A DNA stretch of 54,325 nucleotides from an uncultured Alphaproteobacteria bacterium (GTDB lineage: Bacteria; Pseudomonadota; Alphaproteobacteria; Rhodobacterales; Rhodobacteraceae), in assembly GCA_902586855.1 (NCBI GenBank), contig CACIIZ010000001.1, positions 1-54,325 of the forward strand, written 5' to 3'. Below the pieces are notes generated by a model. That model ran no database searches, was not told the origin of the DNA, and saw nothing but the letters and a program-made list of their open reading frames with translations. The position numbers were made by a program, and so were the translations under genes. Of this stretch, positions 35,630 to 43,310 are shown one piece after another. Each line of letters starts with the position of its first letter. Within the stretch, counting starts at the first letter, position 1.

Positions 35630-36616
35630 TCAAAATTCTTCAATAGCTGCTCTTGCCTTTTTGAGTAAAGTCCCAGCTCCATAATCATTCTTTTCTAATG
35701 CCTTTTGTATTTCTACTAAGTTATCATCACGGATTCTTTCTAGATCAGTTACAGATTTTCCTTTCGCTTGTTCATCAGATTGACCAGAAATAAGGTCTAT
35801 TAGTTCATCATTAAATTCAGGTACGTCCATGAGTTTGGTCCAAGGCCATGACAAACATGGACCAAAGTGATGTAAAAACTGTCTCATACCACCTTCACCT
35901 GCCGCAGTTCTATAGGTTTGGAAAACCCCCATCTGTGCATATCTGAGACCGAAACCATATCTGACTATATCGTCCAATTCTTCTGTTGTGCATATCCCAT
36001 CCTTGATTAACCAAAGTGACTCACGCCAAATTGCTTCCAAAAGGCGATCAGCGACAAAAGCTTCTATTTCTTTTTTAATGTGCACGGGTTTCATAAAAAT
36101 ACTAGTAAAGAAGTCACACGCTTTGTTTACAAATAATAAATCCGTTTTTGATCCTCCAACCACTTCAACCATAGGTATTAGGTAAACTGGATTGAAAGGA
36201 TGGGCTACAATCAATCTTTCAGGGTGGTTCATCTGCTTCTGAAGATCGCTAGGTTTTATTCCAGAGGTTGATGAAGCAATAACAGTTTGTGGTGAACATA
36301 CCTTTTCAATTTGCTCATAAATTTTCTGCTTCGTTTCTATTCTCTCTGGGACACTTTCGATTACGAAATTCGCATTTGCTAGTGCTGGCGCAGTTTCGGT
36401 ATAATAATCAAAAGTTCCTAAGTTCATATTTGCATTTGGAAAAAGCTTTTTATGGGCTCTTTTTGAATTATTGAGCATATTTTTTAGCCTGGAATCTGAA
36501 AGAGGTGTTGGGTCATAGATCTTAACATTATAACCGTTTAGTATAAGGCGAGCGACCCAACCCGCACCTATAGTGCCGCACCCAACGCAGGAAACGTTAA
36601 TTTGTTCATCTGTCAT
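35630..36616 (-). CDS. lcdH: L-carnitine 3-dehydrogenase (3-hydroxyacyl-CoA dehydrogenase fold)
   Basis: A 328-residue NAD-dependent enzyme. The cofactor motif is GCGTIG (residues 12-17). The 3HCDH catalytic region AHPFNPVYLIPMVEVVGG, HIKKEIEAFVADRLLEAIWRE and DDIVRYGFGLRYAQMGVF follow carnitine dehydrogenase closely. It oxidises L-carnitine to 3-dehydrocarnitine. Unlike rhizobial enzymes of about 500 residues it has no fused thioesterase domain at the C-terminus, and no separate thioesterase is in the operon. It overlaps the BKACE gene by four bases, the partner that consumes its unstable 3-oxo product. A related hydroxy acid such as 3-hydroxy-4-guanidinobutyrate is a possible alternative substrate. 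Confidence 0.9.
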   Translation of the reverse strand: MTDEQINVSCVGCGTIGAGWVARLILNGYNVKIYDPTPLSDSRLKNMLNNSKRAHKKLFPNANMNLGTFDYYTETAPALANANFVIESVPERIETKQKIYEQIEKVCSPQTVIASSTSGIKPSDLQKQMNHPERLIVAHPFNPVYLIPMVEVVGGSKTDLLFVNKACDFFTSIFMKPVHIKKEIEAFVADRLLEAIWRESLWLIKDGICTTEELDDIVRYGFGLRYAQMGVFQTYRTAAGEGGMRQFLHHFGPCLSWPWTKLMDVPEFNDELIDLISGQSDEQAKGKSVTDLERIRDDNLVEIQKALEKNDYGAGTLLKKARAAIEEF

Positions 36617-37521
36617 TTTGGTACCTGTTTAATTAACTTAAGACGACTTCTAACTTCACTAGGATTGAGAATAGTAGCTCCCAGATTTTCAATTATAATC
36701 ACAGCTTTCTCAACCAATGCTTTGTTAGTTGCTAAATGACCTTTTGCTAACATCAAATTATCTTCCAAACCAACCCTAACATTTCCACCAGCAAGAACAG
36801 CAGCAGCTACATAAGGCATTTGGTTTCGGCCGAGAGAGAAAGCTGACCAGGTCCAGTCTTCTGGAGTGTTATTAACCATTGCTAAAAAAGTATTCAGATC
36901 ATTTGGAGCACCCCAAGGGATTCCCATGCAAAGTTGTACCAGCGCAGGAGAGTTTAGTATGCCCTCTGCGACTAGTTGCTTCGCATACCATAAATGCCCA
37001 GTATCAAATGCCTCTATTTCAGGTTTAACATTTAATTCAGAAATCATCTTTCCCATCGCAATGAGCATTCCAGGGGTATTGGTCATAACATAATCTGCTT
37101 CTGCGAAGTTCATTGTGCCACAATCAAGGGTGCATATTTCGGGCAAGCATTCAACAATATGGGAAACACGTTCTTCTGCACTAATCATATCTGTTCCTGC
37201 AGCTAGTTTCATAGGATCAGATGTGGGACCAAAAACCATGTCACCACCCATTCCAGCAGTAAGATTTATTATTACATCCGTTCCAGAATCTCTGATCCTG
37301 TCTGTAATTTCTCTATAATATTTTAATTTTCTGGATGGTGCCCCTGTCTCAGGGTCTCTAACGTGGCAATGGACTATAGCAGCGCCAGCTTTTGCCGCTG
37401 ATATAGCATTTTCTGCTATTTCCTTTGGTGACCGGGGAACGTATTTACTTTTATCTTGAGTGCTCCCAGAACCGGTTAAGGCACATGTAATAAAAACTTC
37501 AGAACTCATAGTTAAAGGCAT
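36613..37521 (-). CDS. Beta-keto acid cleavage enzyme (BKACE), dehydrocarnitine-type
   Basis: A zinc-dependent BKACE of about 302 residues, related to 3-keto-5-aminohexanoate cleavage enzyme. With numbering from the GTG at 37530, His54 and His56 (IVHCHVRD) and Glu256 (VRVGLEDN) are the metal ligands; TAGMGGD and FDTGHL are substrate-binding regions. BKACEs join a beta-keto acid with acetyl-CoA to give acetoacetate and a new acyl-CoA. Beside carnitine dehydrogenase the expected reaction is dehydrocarnitine + acetyl-CoA to acetoacetate + betainyl-CoA. The start chosen is the ATG at 37521, eight bases after AAGGG; the GTG at 37530 would add three residues. Confidence 0.9.
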   Translation of the reverse strand: MPLTMSSEVFITCALTGSGSTQDKSKYVPRSPKEIAENAISAAKAGAAIVHCHVRDPETGAPSRKLKYYREITDRIRDSGTDVIINLTAGMGGDMVFGPTSDPMKLAAGTDMISAEERVSHIVECLPEICTLDCGTMNFAEADYVMTNTPGMLIAMGKMISELNVKPEIEAFDTGHLWYAKQLVAEGILNSPALVQLCMGIPWGAPNDLNTFLAMVNNTPEDWTWSAFSLGRNQMPYVAAAVLAGGNVRVGLEDNLMLAKGHLATNKALVEKAVIIIENLGATILNPSEVRSRLKLIKQVPK

Positions 37522-37542
37522 AGTTTTCACCCTTCATTTTTT

Positions 37543-39177
37543 TTAATATGTTGTTTCATGAATTTCGATAATTGTTGGTAAATTTCTCTCTAAGGCGGTG
37601 GTTACTATCTTTATTAAGTCATCTCTGTTTTCAACAAGATAATACGGTAAATCATAGGATTGTGCCTGAAGTTTGAAATTAGGAGGTTTTGGAGTTACCC
37701 CAACTGGAGAAATTCCTTCCATTGTCATACTATCCTTTATCTCCTTATATCCATTGTTATTCCAAACAATAAAGACAACGGGTATACTTTCATCAGAAGC
37801 AGTCATGAGCTCGCTCGATGTGAATTGAAAACCCCCATCCCCAATGATCCCAATTACTGGTGAAATTGGTGAAGCCAATTTGGCTCCTAATGCTGAAGGA
37901 ATAGCATATCCAAGTGTTCCATAACCAGTTGCAGAGTTGAACCAATTCCCAGCTTTTTTTACATTGTTATACAGGTTTCCTGCATAAATGGGTTGTGTGC
38001 TATCGCCGACCAATATTGCCTCTGGAAAATGATTAACCAGCCTTAAGATTAAATCAAGTGGATTACGCAGTTTGCTTTCAATCTCATTTAAACATTTTTC
38101 CCTTATTTTTTTAGTATGAACTTTTGGCTGGATTACCTTTTTAGGCACAAAGCGTCTGCCCTTAATTTCCCACAACAGTTGTTCGCAAAATTTAGTTGCT
38201 GAACTTTGCACTGTCATATTTGGTTTAATATTTTTTGTTAACTGAACTTCACTTATATCGACGCGTATCAAATATTCTATTGGAGGAAAGTCACCACCCC
38301 CGTAAAGATCGAAGTCTGTTTTTCCAAATTCGGTGCCTATAGCTAAAACTACGTCTGCTTCTAGTATATTTTGCCTAACACACGCTAGACTGGGGCTGGC
38401 AGGGATGCATAGCGGATGCCCCCCGAGTAGACCTCTAGCGTTTATTGTGGTTATAGCTTGGGCACCAATTATTTCTATTAATTCGGAGAGGTATTGGTTG
38501 CAAGCCTGTGCCCCACCACCCAGAATCATCAGGGGCTTTTTTGCTTCATTTAATCTATCAGCAATATTAACAATAATGGACTGATCTAACTGCTCTTCAG
38601 ATATTTCATAGGCCATATTTGCATCTTCAGGATTAAAATCAGGTAGTAATTTTTGTATGTCTGTCGGAATCTCTATGTGGACGGGACCTGGCCTGTTACT
38701 AAGCATCTTGGTAAAAGAGTTTTTGAGTGCGGGTATTAGCTCGGCCGATTTGGTGACGGTCAGGGAACTAATTGCTACTTGCCTAACTAATGCGCCTTGA
38801 TCTGGTAATTCATGTAATAATCCTAATTCATTTTGATCATTAAATATTGGATTGACTGCTGAAATGACCAGCATAGGAACTGAGTCTGCTCTAGCCTGAG
38901 CCATAGCAGTCAGAATATTTGTCATCCCTGGTCCCGTGATAACAAGACACACACCAGGCTTGCCACTTACTCTCGCATAACCATCAGCCATAAAACCCGC
39001 ACCTTGTTCATGACGAGGAGTTATGTGGCGAATACTAGTCCTCGAAATTCCACGATAGATCTCAATGGTATGAACTCCTGGTATACCAAATATTGTTTCT
39101 ACTCCCATTTTTTCCAAAAGGGGTAGGACAGCGCTTCCCACCGTTAGATTTACATTGTCTTGACATGCAGTGTTCAT
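37543..39177 (-). CDS. ThDP-dependent 2-oxoacid decarboxylase, AruI-like (5-guanidino-2-oxopentanoate decarboxylase)
   Basis: A 544-residue thiamine-diphosphate enzyme of the acetolactate-synthase family. The catalytic Glu57 is in TPRHEQGAGFMADGYAR, and the ThDP/Mg motif is GDGGFQFTSSELMTA with NNNGY about 30 residues on. The stretch EIYRGISRTSIRHITPRHE and MLVISAVNP-FNDQNELG resembles AruI, the 2-ketoarginine decarboxylase of the arginine transaminase pathway, better than IlvB. It lies seven bases downstream of the AruH-like aminotransferase gene, as expected for that pathway. The product would be 4-guanidinobutanal; no aldehyde dehydrogenase gene is in the window. Confidence 0.83.
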   Translation of the reverse strand: MNTACQDNVNLTVGSAVLPLLEKMGVETIFGIPGVHTIEIYRGISRTSIRHITPRHEQGAGFMADGYARVSGKPGVCLVITGPGMTNILTAMAQARADSVPMLVISAVNPIFNDQNELGLLHELPDQGALVRQVAISSLTVTKSAELIPALKNSFTKMLSNRPGPVHIEIPTDIQKLLPDFNPEDANMAYEISEEQLDQSIIVNIADRLNEAKKPLMILGGGAQACNQYLSELIEIIGAQAITTINARGLLGGHPLCIPASPSLACVRQNILEADVVLAIGTEFGKTDFDLYGGGDFPPIEYLIRVDISEVQLTKNIKPNMTVQSSATKFCEQLLWEIKGRRFVPKKVIQPKVHTKKIREKCLNEIESKLRNPLDLILRLVNHFPEAILVGDSTQPIYAGNLYNNVKKAGNWFNSATGYGTLGYAIPSALGAKLASPISPVIGIIGDGGFQFTSSELMTASDESIPVVFIVWNNNGYKEIKDSMTMEGISPVGVTPKPPNFKLQAQSYDLPYYLVENRDDLIKIVTTALERNLPTIIEIHETTY

Positions 39178-39184
39178 TGGAGCA

Positions 39185-40360
39185 TTAAAAATTTTTTTGC
39201 TTTATGAATGCTTTTATTCGATGACAGGCTTCTTGGAGCAGTTTGTCTGGCACGGTCAGGCTTAGTCGAAGATAATTTTCACCATTTTTTCCAAATGAAG
39301 AGCCAGGCATTGTTGCGACCTTCTGCTTTTCAAAAAGTGACCAGGCAAAATTATCGGCATTTGCATTTTCTTGGTTTATTTTTAATAGTATAAACATTCC
39401 AGCTTTAGGCATAAGGGGTTCTATGCAGTCGATATTAGCAAGTTCTTGGCAAATTAGCTTGGCTCTTCTTTCATAATCAATTTTCATTTTAATGGCGGCT
39501 TCACTAGGATTTCTAACTGCATATTCCGTCATATCAGCTATAAAGGGTTGGTTCCCAAATAACATGGTTTCAGCAAGAGGGAGCATTTTTTCGATTACCT
39601 GTTCAGGTGCTAGCACCCAGCCAGATCTAAAACCAGGTGCAGCATGACTTTTTGATATAGATGAGACCACAATTGATCTGTTTGCTAATCTTTCTATCTC
39701 CATAGGTGAGGCAAATGATTGTTCAAAAATTAGGTCTTCATACACTTCGTCTGATACTAGCCAGAGATTGTATTCTTCGCAGACATTTACTAATTTCAGA
39801 AGTTCTTCTCTGCTCAAAACAGCACCCGTAGGGTTATGGGGTGAATTCAATAGCAATATTTTACTATTAGGAGAAATTTTATCCCGAATATCACGCTCTT
39901 GAATTGAAAAACCGAATTCTTGATGTAAAGGGATTGATTGTATATCTGCTCCAGAGGAGCGTATGATTCCTTCATAGGTGGCATAGTAAGGATCTCCAAC
40001 CAAGACCCCGTCGTTTTCTTCAACTAGTGTCATCATAGTTGCATAAAGAGCCGTCTGAGTTCCTGGTAGGCACAAGAAATTATCAGCAGAAAGATTCTTG
40101 GCGGATCGCTTGGAATATTTGTTAACGAGAGCATCCAGCAGATTACTTTCACCACGCCCATTAGAATATTTGGTTCTACCAGACAACATTGATTCATGAC
40201 ATTTCTGGATCAAGATGTCTGCCGGTGGTTGGTCTGGCTCTCCAATAGTTAGTTCAATAATATCTTCATCGTGCTCTTTTAATTTTCTTGCTTCAAGATG
40301 AAGAGTCCATTTGTCAGACCCCAGTTCCGCTATACGGTCAGTTAATTTAGAAAACTTCAT
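39185..40360 (-). CDS. PLP-dependent aminotransferase, AruH-like (arginine:pyruvate transaminase)
   Basis: A 391-residue class I/II aminotransferase. The PLP lysine is Lys237 (SSISKSHAAPGFRSGW); Asn176 (NSPHNPTGA), Asp204 and Tyr207 (SDEVYEDL) complete the cofactor site. The N-terminus, the LPGTQTALYA-M segment, PYYATYEG and MLFGNQPFI resemble Pseudomonas AruH, which transfers the alpha-amino group of arginine to pyruvate. A role on a cationic amino acid is supported by the AruI-like gene downstream and the polar amino-acid binding protein upstream. Lysine derivatives such as trimethyllysine are alternative substrates. Confidence 0.82.
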   Translation of the reverse strand: MKFSKLTDRIAELGSDKWTLHLEARKLKEHDEDIIELTIGEPDQPPADILIQKCHESMLSGRTKYSNGRGESNLLDALVNKYSKRSAKNLSADNFLCLPGTQTALYATMMTLVEENDGVLVGDPYYATYEGIIRSSGADIQSIPLHQEFGFSIQERDIRDKISPNSKILLLNSPHNPTGAVLSREELLKLVNVCEEYNLWLVSDEVYEDLIFEQSFASPMEIERLANRSIVVSSISKSHAAPGFRSGWVLAPEQVIEKMLPLAETMLFGNQPFIADMTEYAVRNPSEAAIKMKIDYERRAKLICQELANIDCIEPLMPKAGMFILLKINQENANADNFAWSLFEKQKVATMPGSSFGKNGENYLRLSLTVPDKLLQEACHRIKAFIKQKNF

Positions 40361-40457
40361 GAATTTTCTTTCTATGAGTCCGAAGGCACTTGCCTATTTA
40401 ATCATAGATAAGAGGATCTGCAACAAGGAACTCAAACGGGTTAGGATTTTTAAGGTG

Positions 40458-42164
40458 TCATCGAGGTTCACGGTTTCGATTAACAGTTTTCTCTAGTGAT
40501 TTGATACTGCTTGCTGCAAGTAGTGTTAGCATAATATAAAGTAAAGCAGCCGTATTAAAGGGTTCAAAAGGTAAGAAGCTCTGAGCTTGGAATTCTCGCA
40601 TTCGTTGCGTTATATCTCTTACTGATAAAATGGAAACTAAGGAGGTATCCTTAAGCATCGCTATAAATTCATTCCCCAAGGCTGGAAGTACTATGGCTAT
40701 GGCTTGTGGTAAGATGATGAGTCTAGCTATATGAACTTCTCTCATTCCAAGTGTCCTTGCTGCTTCTATCTGCCCTTTTGGAATGGCTTCGATCCCAGCT
40801 CTAAAAATTTCGGCCATATAAGCCGAGTAACCTATCCCAATTGCAATGATCCCACGGGTCATCATCTGCATATCAATATAGCCTCCAGACGAGCTTTTTA
40901 GAGCACCAGCAAGGGGTAATCCAATATATAAAATAATGACCAGCATTGGAACTCCTCTTATGGTGTCAACAAAAAAATCAGAGAAAATTGCTAATGGGTG
41001 CATCCCTGTCAATCTGCCAATCCCTACAATAAGCAATAGAAAGGAACCAAAAATTGCAGAGAAAATAGCGATATTCTTTTCAGTTGTTGGAAGGAAAGCC
41101 GTTGACCATAAGGCAGTGTAATCCTTGCTCAAATCTGACGGTAGTACTACGGCCGATATTTTTCCGTCTTCAAATAATTTCACTGCCTGATCAGCACTGT
41201 TAATAGATCGAACCTTGAACGGTTTGCTTGGCTTATCATCCAAAAAATCTCCATAACGAACTTCATCGGTGACTCCTTGTGGTATACCTGAAATTATGCC
41301 TATTTTACCATCGAGGCTCCCAAATAAAGTCACCTTTTGGTATGGTCGAGAAAAGTTAAAAACGCTGAGGCAAATGAATAATAAACCTAAGGTCATAAAA
41401 ATTAAGGAAGCAGAGTTACTCGATTTTAGTTTGGTCAGCAAGGCCCACATTAACCCTAGTAAACTTGCTAACAAGTAGGCAAAGAAGGCAGCCCTTAGGG
41501 TTACTGCTAGACCAAGAGAGAACCCAGCATGGGCGATCATTACGACATAAAATGCTATTAGAAAACTCAATAAACCAGTGGACAAGATAATGGATTTACC
41601 AATTGATGTTTTTAAAAAGTTCTTAAATCCTAATGAAAAAACGAGTATACTTGTGGTGAATAATCCATAATACTTAAATGATGTCCGTACAAATTCAATA
41701 ATGTACTTTTCAGCTGAGGGTTCAAGGACAAAGCTTTGATTTACCATCAGGATCCAGTCTGTTGTTCTGGCATCCATTGAGTTAACGGCAACCGAAACAA
41801 TATATGGATCAAGGACCGGCAATTGAAGCAGTAATAGAATAAGAGCCACTTGAATTCCCAAACTTATGCAGGCAGTTGTATGACTACGTTGCTTATCATT
41901 ACTGTCTATGTCTAAGCGAATGCTCCGCTGCAATTTTATTGCAGCTATGAATCCAAGTATACCAATAGCCGCAATAACTAAAAAAGCGATAAGCAAAAAT
42001 ACTGCGTTATCCTCAATGCCTAAAATTGACTTTAAGGCTTTCCCATAGTTTCTTGAGGTAGCTATGAAGTAAATGACAAATGGCAAAAAAGCGACAAATA
42101 TCAGGTTACTTACACGGATACTTCTGATCCAATTTTTGAAAGTTAGCATTAGACTAGTTGGCAT
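40458..42164 (-). CDS. Amino-acid ABC transporter permease with inserted binding-protein-like segment
   Basis: A 568-residue membrane protein; ordinary HisM/GlnP permeases have about 220-240 residues. The polar-amino-acid permease domain is split: the TL-type first helix (residues 216-247) is separated by about 145 residues from DTIRGVPMLVIILYIGLP (400-417), and the coupling EAA loop is at 456-485. The insert has helices (253-270 and 367-385) around a soluble 275-355 segment (GKIGIISGIPQGV, AVKLFEDGKISAVVLPSD) that looks like half of a binding protein. Residues 1-215 add four or five more helices. A stem-loop ends at its start codon. No ATPase gene accompanies it. Confidence 0.87.
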   Translation of the reverse strand: MPTSLMLTFKNWIRSIRVSNLIFVAFLPFVIYFIATSRNYGKALKSILGIEDNAVFLLIAFLVIAAIGILGFIAAIKLQRSIRLDIDSNDKQRSHTTACISLGIQVALILLLLQLPVLDPYIVSVAVNSMDARTTDWILMVNQSFVLEPSAEKYIIEFVRTSFKYYGLFTTSILVFSLGFKNFLKTSIGKSIILSTGLLSFLIAFYVVMIAHAGFSLGLAVTLRAAFFAYLLASLLGLMWALLTKLKSSNSASLIFMTLGLLFICLSVFNFSRPYQKVTLFGSLDGKIGIISGIPQGVTDEVRYGDFLDDKPSKPFKVRSINSADQAVKLFEDGKISAVVLPSDLSKDYTALWSTAFLPTTEKNIAIFSAIFGSFLLLIVGIGRLTGMHPLAIFSDFFVDTIRGVPMLVIILYIGLPLAGALKSSSGGYIDMQMMTRGIIAIGIGYSAYMAEIFRAGIEAIPKGQIEAARTLGMREVHIARLIILPQAIAIVLPALGNEFIAMLKDTSLVSILSVRDITQRMREFQAQSFLPFEPFNTAALLYIMLTLLAASSIKSLEKTVNRNREPR

Positions 42165-42200
42165 TTAGCGCTGTCAACATCATTAGATGACAGCGCTAAA
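42164..42200 (-). other. Strong stem-loop between the binding-protein and permease genes
   Basis: TTTAGCGCTGTC (42164-42175) and GACAGCGCTAAA (42189-42200) are perfect 12-base complements around a 13-base loop. On the minus strand the second arm runs into the permease ATG (42164-42162), and no Shine-Dalgarno sequence is visible there. It may protect the binding-protein mRNA end and hold back permease translation. No T-tract follows, so complete termination is unlikely. Confidence 0.6.
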
Positions 42201-42228
42201 ATCAAATTTAATTATAAGTTTTTGAGCA

Positions 42229-42972
42229 CTATTTGGGCCACCATTTTAGAACAAGCTTGGCTAGTGTGCCATCAGCTTTTATGGCGGCTAAACCCTCATT
42301 AAATGCATCCTGGAGGCTGTCACCTTCTTGAAAAACTAATCCCAGCGGGTCTGAGGAAAGTCCTGTGATGCCAACAGTTAGCTCTCCAGCAAACTCTTGT
42401 TCGTAGGCTGCTGCTGAAGTACTGTCGATTATCACGCCATCTACGTCACCATTCTGTAATGCTAGAACTGCAGGTGGAAAGTCGTCAAATAATTTCAGAT
42501 TATCTCTGCCTACTAATTTTTCCCCTAGCTCAGCGTTGGTTGTCCCTTTTTGTGATGCCAAACTTAAGCTGCCTGATTTATAATCATCAATAGTGGAGCC
42601 TTTGTTCTCCACCCGCATTAAAATGCCTTGCTGAACAATGATATAAGGCTCAGAGAAATCGACTATCTTATCTCGCTCATCAGTGATGGTCACTCCCGAC
42701 ACCACCATGTCAAACTGCTTATTCGCTAGTGCAGCAAAGATGCCATCCCATGCAGTAGTAACCCAGTTTGGTTTGCAATTAATTTTCTTGCAAATTTCAT
42801 CAACCACATCCACGTCGAACCCTACCACTTCTCCAGTATTAGGATCAATAGATTCATGTGGTGGATAAGTTGTATCTGAGCCTATATCCAGAATTCTGCC
42901 TCCAAGATCTGCAGAAAAACTTGGTGTGGACAAAATAAATGCTAAAAGTAATTTTGGTAAGAACTTAAACAT
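42229..42972 (-). CDS. Polar amino-acid ABC transporter substrate-binding protein
   Basis: A 247-residue type II periplasmic binding protein (SBP family 3). The signal peptide ends near residue 20 (STPSFSA). The mature protein has YPPHESIDPNTGEVVGFDVDVVDEI, WDGIFAALANKQFDMVVSGVTITDERDKIVDFSEPY, and QNGDVDGVIIDS, the standard motif series. It binds polar or basic amino acids and delivers them to the permease coded downstream. The ATG follows a GGGGG ribosome-binding site. It is the first gene of the long operon that includes the AruH/AruI-like enzymes, making arginine or a similar cationic amino acid the likely ligand, but the pocket residues were not compared. Confidence 0.9.
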   Translation of the reverse strand: MFKFLPKLLLAFILSTPSFSADLGGRILDIGSDTTYPPHESIDPNTGEVVGFDVDVVDEICKKINCKPNWVTTAWDGIFAALANKQFDMVVSGVTITDERDKIVDFSEPYIIVQQGILMRVENKGSTIDDYKSGSLSLASQKGTTNAELGEKLVGRDNLKLFDDFPPAVLALQNGDVDGVIIDSTSAAAYEQEFAGELTVGITGLSSDPLGLVFQEGDSLQDAFNEGLAAIKADGTLAKLVLKWWPK

Positions 42973-43140
42973 GTTAACCCCCTTAAACTATGTTTTGCAC
43001 ATTTTTGTGCTAAAGGCATGTTTTATGCCTAAGGGGCTGATGTTAGACCAATGACAGGTATGGTCAACCCCGAATTATTAATCCTACAATTTATACTAGT
43101 TGCTGAATGGAAAAAGTAGCGGATTATTATGATAGGACGG

Positions 43141-43182
43141 TGTAGCGCTAATGGATTAATATGAAAAAATTTAAGCGCTAGA
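43141..43182. promoter_or_regulatory. Pair of AGCGCT operator-like sites upstream of the sugar ABC operon
   Basis: AGCGCT occurs at 43144-43149 (in TGTAGCGCTAATG) and again at 43174-43179 (in TTAAGCGCTAG), with centres exactly 30 bases apart, close to three helical turns. A CG-centred palindrome of this kind resembles LacI/GalR-family operators, and paired sites suggest looping or cooperative binding. No LacI-type gene is in the window. Confidence 0.4.
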
Positions 43183-43234
43183 AACAAAAAAAAGCCCTTG
43201 AATTTTTTCTTTTTAACTTGTTTATTCTTTGTGG

Positions 43235-43254
43235 CGCGCATTCTGCGCGTTTTT
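43235..43254 (+). terminator. Terminator-like hairpin in the leader of the sugar ABC operon
   Basis: CGCGCA (43235-43240), a three-base loop TTC and TGCGCG (43244-43249) form a perfect GC-rich stem followed by five T (43250-43254). It ends 56 bases before the binding-protein ATG. No plus-strand gene lies upstream, so it may be an attenuator in the leader or the end of a small RNA. Confidence 0.55.
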
Positions 43255-43310
43255 AATTAGTAATATTGAATTTTTATAACTTGTTAGATTTTCTACTTAG
43301 GGAGATGAAT

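Larger units (their letters stand above)
42973..43310. other. 338-base divergent control region
   Basis: This gap holds the start regions of the amino-acid operon (minus) and the sugar operon (plus). It contains an operator-like pair (43144-43179) and an intrinsic terminator-like hairpin (43235-43254), both listed separately. No convincing protein frame is present; the longest, on the minus strand (43241-43029), is a low-complexity Lys/Phe-rich frame without support. Confidence 0.5.

Noticed and set aside
37543-39177. Acetolactate synthase (IlvB/IlvG) for branched-chain amino-acid synthesis
   Set aside because: No small regulatory subunit gene is nearby, the sequence resembles AruI more, and the neighbour is an AruH-like transaminase.
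43029-43241. 70-codon minus-strand frame in the control region
   Set aside because: Low-complexity Lys/Phe composition, no ribosome-binding site, and it overlaps a hairpin with a T-run and the operator-like sites.
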